From NCBI GenBank assembly GCA_017416765.1, contig JAFQBE010000030.1:1-64000 (forward strand): a DNA stretch of 64,000 bases, in the 5' to 3' direction. The notes beneath the pieces are model-generated. The model saw nothing but the letters and a program-made list of their open reading frames with translations, was not told the DNA's origin and did no database searches. This document shows, piece after piece, positions 60,775-64,000 of this stretch (position 1 is its first letter; every line of letters starts with the position of its first letter). This DNA comes from Clostridia bacterium (GTDB taxonomy: Bacteria > Bacillota > Clostridia > Oscillospirales > Acutalibacteraceae). A program made the translations under genes and the position numbers.

Positions 60775-60813
60775 AATGTGGTTGTAAGGTGAATGAAGCC
60801 TTACAGCCACATT
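60775..60813 (+). terminator. terminator after the CPBP gene
   Basis: AATGTGGTTGTAAGG (60775-60789) pairs with CCTTACAGCCACATT (60799-60813), 15 bp with one G-G or mismatch place, then TTATATT. Confidence 0.75.
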
Positions 60814-60835
60814 TTATATTAAGGAGTTTTGAATT

Positions 60836-61501
60836 ATGAAAGAAAAAATCAGAAACAACATTACGGAGCTTGTATTTATCCTTGACAGAAGCGGCTCGAT
60901 GGCAGGGCTTGAGGCGGACACAATCGGCGGCTTTAACGCTATGATTGAAAAGCAGAAAAAGCAGGACGGTGAGTGCTTCGTTTCTACTGTTCTTTTTGAC
61001 GGAGTAAGTGAAGTTCTTCACGACAGAGTACGCTTAAGTGAAATCAAGCCGATGACAGACGAGGATTATACAGTCAGAGGCTGTACGGCGCTTATTGATG
61101 CACTCGGCGGAGCAATCCATCATATTGGCAACATTCATAAATATGCTCGTCCCGAAGATGTACCCGAAAACACAATGTTTATCATCACAACTGACGGTAT
61201 GGAAAACGCAAGCCGCAAATATTCAAGCCACAAAGTAAAATCAATGATTGAAAGGCAGAAGGAAAAATACGGCTGGGAGTTTCTGTTCATCGGTGCGAAT
61301 ATCGACGCTGTTGAAACAGCGGCAAGATATGGCATCGGTGCCGACAGAGCGGTGAATTATAACGCCGATAAAGAAGGTACAAGCGTTTTGTATAAGGCTG
61401 TGGCAAATGCAGTGTGCAGTGTCAGGGCAAGTGCACCGCTTGATGAAAGATGGAGCGAAGAAATAAACGAAGACTATATCCGCAGAGGTAAAACCAAATA
61501 A
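60836..61501 (+). CDS. von Willebrand factor A-domain protein
   Basis: 221 residues, cytoplasmic. The MIDAS motif is complete: VFILDRSGSMAG (DxSxS), a Thr in GCTALIDALGG and an Asp in MFIITTDGMENAS. It resembles TerY-type stand-alone vWA proteins, which act with metal ion in stress or phosphorylation complexes. No Ter genes are next to it, so function stays open. TAAGGAG ribosome site. Confidence 0.88.
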   Translation: MKEKIRNNITELVFILDRSGSMAGLEADTIGGFNAMIEKQKKQDGECFVSTVLFDGVSEVLHDRVRLSEIKPMTDEDYTVRGCTALIDALGGAIHHIGNIHKYARPEDVPENTMFIITTDGMENASRKYSSHKVKSMIERQKEKYGWEFLFIGANIDAVETAARYGIGADRAVNYNADKEGTSVLYKAVANAVCSVRASAPLDERWSEEINEDYIRRGKTK

Positions 61502-61510
61502 GAAATTCAG

Positions 61511-61540
61511 AAGCCGTCCGATTAATCGGGCGGCTTGTGT
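61511..61540 (+). terminator. terminator after the vWA gene
   Basis: AAGCCGTCCG (61511-61520) pairs with CGGGCGGCTT (61527-61536) with one G-T pair, followed by GTGTTTG, a weak T tract. Confidence 0.7.
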
Positions 61541-61601
61541 TTGTATGCTCATATTAACATTTTACATCTCTCACACAAAGTAAACATCACAAAAATTCAT
61601 G

Positions 61602-61629
61602 TTGTATTTTGGCAAGGTTATGATATAAT
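61602..61629 (+). promoter_or_regulatory. SigA-type promoter with extended -10
   Basis: TTGTAT (61602-61607) and TATAAT (61624-61629) are 16 bp apart, with TGA directly before the -10. It lies 28 nt before the reductase gene. Confidence 0.75.
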
Positions 61630-61656
61630 TTAATAAAAAACAGCGGAGAAATTACA

Positions 61657-62370
61657 ATGAACAGACCTTATATTATCTGCCATATGGTAACATCACTTGA
61701 CGGCAAGGTTACGGGAGATTTCCTTTTCACTCACGAATGCGCAGGCGCAACTGAAATATATTATGAAATCAACCGAAAGTTAAGATGTGACGGATTTATC
61801 TGCGGCAGAGTCACTATGGAAGGCAGTTTCACGGGCGGATATTATCCTGACCTTTCGGAGTATGAACCTGTGCGCCACGACCTTGATTTAAAAATGGACT
61901 ATATGCTTGACGATATGACAGGCTTTTACGCAATTGCCTTTGACCCGAAGGGTAGACTCGGCTGGAAATCGAACAAAATAATCGATCCTGACGCAGTCCC
62001 GGGTTATGACGGCGCACAGATTATCGAAGTACTGACAGAACAAGTTGATGAGCGTTACCTCGGCTATCTTGAAAGCATGGAAATACCGTATATTTTTGCG
62101 GGCAAGGATGAAATTGATATTGATTTTGCCTTATTCAAGCTTAAAAACATTATCGGCTGTGATACTCTGCTTTTAGAAGGCGGCAGTATTATAAACGGCT
62201 TTTTTCAGAGAGCAGATGTTATTGATGAACTGAGCCTTGTTACGGCGCCGATTGTTGCAGACAAGGGCGGTAAACCGCTGTTTATGAACGGCACACTTTC
62301 AAATTATGAGCTTGTAAAATCTGAAATCATAAAAGGAAATATCGTTGTAAACTATAAAAGGAAAAGATAA
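61657..62370 (+). CDS. RibD-C/dihydrofolate-reductase-fold protein
   Basis: 237 residues. The start YIICHMVTSLDGKVTGDF and the later DGFICGRVTMEGSF, then LLLEGGSIINGFFQRADVID and ELSLVTAPIVADKGGKPLF match the RibD C-terminal reductase group, an NADPH enzyme fold used in riboflavin synthesis and by many stand-alone oxidoreductases. No deaminase domain and no riboflavin genes are near, so a riboflavin role is doubtful. 23 nt before the next gene. Confidence 0.85.
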   Translation: MNRPYIICHMVTSLDGKVTGDFLFTHECAGATEIYYEINRKLRCDGFICGRVTMEGSFTGGYYPDLSEYEPVRHDLDLKMDYMLDDMTGFYAIAFDPKGRLGWKSNKIIDPDAVPGYDGAQIIEVLTEQVDERYLGYLESMEIPYIFAGKDEIDIDFALFKLKNIIGCDTLLLEGGSIINGFFQRADVIDELSLVTAPIVADKGGKPLFMNGTLSNYELVKSEIIKGNIVVNYKRKR

Positions 62371-62393
62371 AAATTTGTATAAATGGTGATGAA

Positions 62394-63356
62394 ATGCTGA
62401 ATCTGACTTTTGAACAATTCAATAACATTGAATTTAAACTCTACGAAAAAAATCCTGTATTAAGAAATCCGATAAATAGTTTTGTAGTTGCTGATCCCAG
62501 TGTGTTAACGCCTTCGGATTCACATGACGGAAAATGGCATTTATTCTGCCACACTTTTTTTGGTGTGTACCGATATGAAAGCACTGACGGAATAAGCTTT
62601 GAAAACAAGGGTAGAATTGTCAACCGCGCTATGCGTCCGAATATCAATTATATTGACGGAAAATATTATCTCTATTTTGAGAGAACAAGACCGGTTATAT
62701 TTAATCTGTTAAGTCTTATCGGAGCAAAATGGAAGTCGGAAATTTACTGTATACAGTCCGAAAATCTTGCTGACTGGAGTGAACCTTATCTTGTAATCGG
62801 TAAAACCCGCAGCTTTGAAGGTGATGAGAGAGGAACCGCTATTTCCAATCCGTTTTTGTTGAGTTTTGAAAACGGCTATCGTCTGTATTATTCCTGCGGA
62901 CAGACTTTTATCAAGGATTGCGGCTTCTGTGAGCCTACACATATCAGCTTTGCAGAAAGCAAGAGTATTGCCAGCGGTTATATTTCAAGGGAAACACCTA
63001 TTATCAGCCCCGACAAGAATAAACAATATCTTAATCTTTGTTCGGGTTGCTTAAAGGTGTATAAATTGGCTGACTGCTACATCGGATTGCAAAACGGAAT
63101 TTATGAAGAAGGCGGTAAAAGTTATTCTGCCATTATGCTTCTCAAGTCTGATGACGGCATCAGCTTTGATCTTGTAAAGCCGTTCTTAACACCCCAAAAG
63201 TGCGGTGCTAACAATTGGATGGCGCAGTATGTTTATGCTTGCTGTCTTACATATCACGATAATAAATTAAGACTTTATTTTAATGCCCGTAATGTGTCAG
63301 ACAATATCCGGGGCAGAGAGTGTATTGGCATTTACGAGGCAGAAATAAAGGCTTGA
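62394..63356 (+). CDS. five-bladed propeller protein, GH43/GH32-like
   Basis: 320 residues, no signal peptide. Repeated blades of the form WHLFCHTFFGVYRYESTDGI, YIDGKYYLYFERTRP, GYRLYYSCG and NKLRLYFNARN match the beta-propeller folds of families 43, 32 and relatives. AVADPSV-type acidic residue appears as VVADPSVLTPSD. It could be an intracellular glycosidase or phosphorylase. The catalytic set cannot be assigned by eye, so activity is open. Confidence 0.7.
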   Translation: MLNLTFEQFNNIEFKLYEKNPVLRNPINSFVVADPSVLTPSDSHDGKWHLFCHTFFGVYRYESTDGISFENKGRIVNRAMRPNINYIDGKYYLYFERTRPVIFNLLSLIGAKWKSEIYCIQSENLADWSEPYLVIGKTRSFEGDERGTAISNPFLLSFENGYRLYYSCGQTFIKDCGFCEPTHISFAESKSIASGYISRETPIISPDKNKQYLNLCSGCLKVYKLADCYIGLQNGIYEEGGKSYSAIMLLKSDDGISFDLVKPFLTPQKCGANNWMAQYVYACCLTYHDNKLRLYFNARNVSDNIRGRECIGIYEAEIKA

Positions 63357-63392
63357 TTTTAATCTTTTTGAGAAAGCCTAACGGAGAATAAT

Positions 63393-64000
63393 ATGAATAG
63401 AATTACAGAAATAACAGATTTTCTTGCACCCGAGCTGGATGTATATGCACGGCTAACAGAGGTTCAGCTGTTAAACAGGGAGTTCCCCGAAAAAGGCTTG
63501 TTTATAGCAGAAAGCCCCAAGGTTATTGAACGGGCTCTTGATGCAGGATACGAACCGGTTTCGTGCCTTATGGAAAAAAGGCATATCGAGGGTGAGGGCA
63601 AGCGAATTCTTGACAGAATAAACGATGTTCCTGTTTTTTGTGCGGAATTTGATATTCTGACGCAGCTGACGGGCTTCAAGCTTACGAGAGGTATGTTATG
63701 TGCCATGAAACGAAAGCCTCTGCCTGACACAAGAGAAATCTGTGAAAATAAAAGAAGAATAGTTATACTTGATAAGGTTATGAATCCGACTAATGTGGGT
63801 GCTGTAATCCGCTCTGCTGCGGCACTTGGAATGGATGCGGTAATCCTCACTCCCGGCTGCTCCGACCCTTTGTACAGGCGTGCCGCAAGAGTCAGCATGG
63901 GCACCGTATTTCAGATTGATTGGACATTTTTATCCGACGACAGTCTTGATGAAATAAAGGCTCTTGGGTTCAAAACCGTAGCTATGGCACTAAAGGATGA
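63393..64000 (+). CDS. TrmH/SpoU-family RNA methyltransferase, cut by the window end
   Basis: Starts at ATG 63393 with ACGGAG in front and stays open to the last base, so at least 202 codons are present and the end lies outside. The N-terminal substrate-binding part has EFPEKGLFIAESPKVIERAL; SPOUT motif 1 is LDKVMNPTNVGAVIRSAAAL. Motifs 2 and 3 would lie beyond 64000. It is a paralogue of the methylase at 11413, but of a different subgroup by its N-terminal domain. Confidence 0.88.
   Translation, partial: MNRITEITDFLAPELDVYARLTEVQLLNREFPEKGLFIAESPKVIERALDAGYEPVSCLMEKRHIEGEGKRILDRINDVPVFCAEFDILTQLTGFKLTRGMLCAMKRKPLPDTREICENKRRIVILDKVMNPTNVGAVIRSAAALGMDAVILTPGCSDPLYRRAARVSMGTVFQIDWTFLSDDSLDEIKALGFKTVAMALKD

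Noticed and set aside
1-64000. CRISPR arrays, tRNA or rRNA genes
   Set aside because: No regularly spaced direct repeats, no cloverleaf and no rRNA segment were noticed on reading the gaps; a covariance scan was not possible here.

Overview
The window reads as chromosomal DNA of a spore-forming gut Clostridium-class Firmicute, most likely an Oscillospiraceae/Ruminococcaceae-type anaerobe. The reasons are a low-to-mid GC Gram-positive gene order (rplM-rpsI, infC-rpmI-rplT, plsX-rnc-smc, cdd-pdp), a cotJABC spore-coat operon, strong Shine-Dalgarno sites, and a CpsB/BY-kinase controlled exopolysaccharide locus. No rRNA, tRNA or CRISPR array was recognised.

Layout. 0-3.1 kb: rplM-rpsI, then a TPR protein and a DUF4037 protein. 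3.1-9.9 kb (minus strand): ddl - DUF1934 - argS - glycerophosphodiesterase - MFS transporter - flavin reductase as one probable operon, plus a phosphoribosyltransferase. 10-11.4 kb: infC-rpmI-rplT behind an attenuator leader, with infC probably starting at AUU. 11.4-23 kb: a tightly overlapped housekeeping operon (SpoU methylase, dprA, topA, trmFO, plsX, rnc, a radical SAM protein, smc). 23-25.5 kb (minus): a pyrimidine salvage operon, cdd - pdp - YjjG-type phosphatase.

25.5-30.9 kb is the most unusual part. The spore-coat operon cotJA-cotJB-cotJC has its third gene cut after codon 33/34 by a 4,246-bp element. The element carries a large serine recombinase at its left edge and is bounded by a 7-bp direct repeat, CGGACGG. 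Precise recombination between the repeats would restore a 202-codon cotJC exactly in frame. This is the architecture of the sigK 'skin' type intervening sequences that are removed in the mother cell during sporulation. The cargo is a self-contained ECF sigma factor / membrane anti-sigma / secreted protein module. The same 30-nt promoter-like motif (24 of 30 positions identical) lies before two of its transcription units, a likely autoregulatory promoter of the element's own sigma factor.

31-58.8 kb is one large surface-polysaccharide locus. It opens with a PHP-type tyrosine phosphatase, a membrane-anchored Ig-like protein and two tandem chain-length/tyrosine-kinase fusions. It then contains a compact peptide-modification cluster of RiPP type (ABC exporter, PqqD-like chaperone, radical SAM/SPASM enzyme, small candidate precursor, HprK-like kinase, SipW-type peptidase, nucleotidyltransferase). 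It continues with a priming sugar transferase, an AT-rich block of glycosyltransferases, Wzy and Wzx, and ends with sugar-nucleotide genes. These correspond to the UDP-ManNAcA pair and to CapE-CapF-CapG, the UDP-L-FucNAc route of Staphylococcus aureus type 5/8 capsule.

58.9-64 kb: a macro-domain protein with a C-terminal helical domain, a CPBP protease, a vWA protein, a RibD-like reductase, a GH43/32-like propeller protein and a second SpoU methylase cut by the window end.
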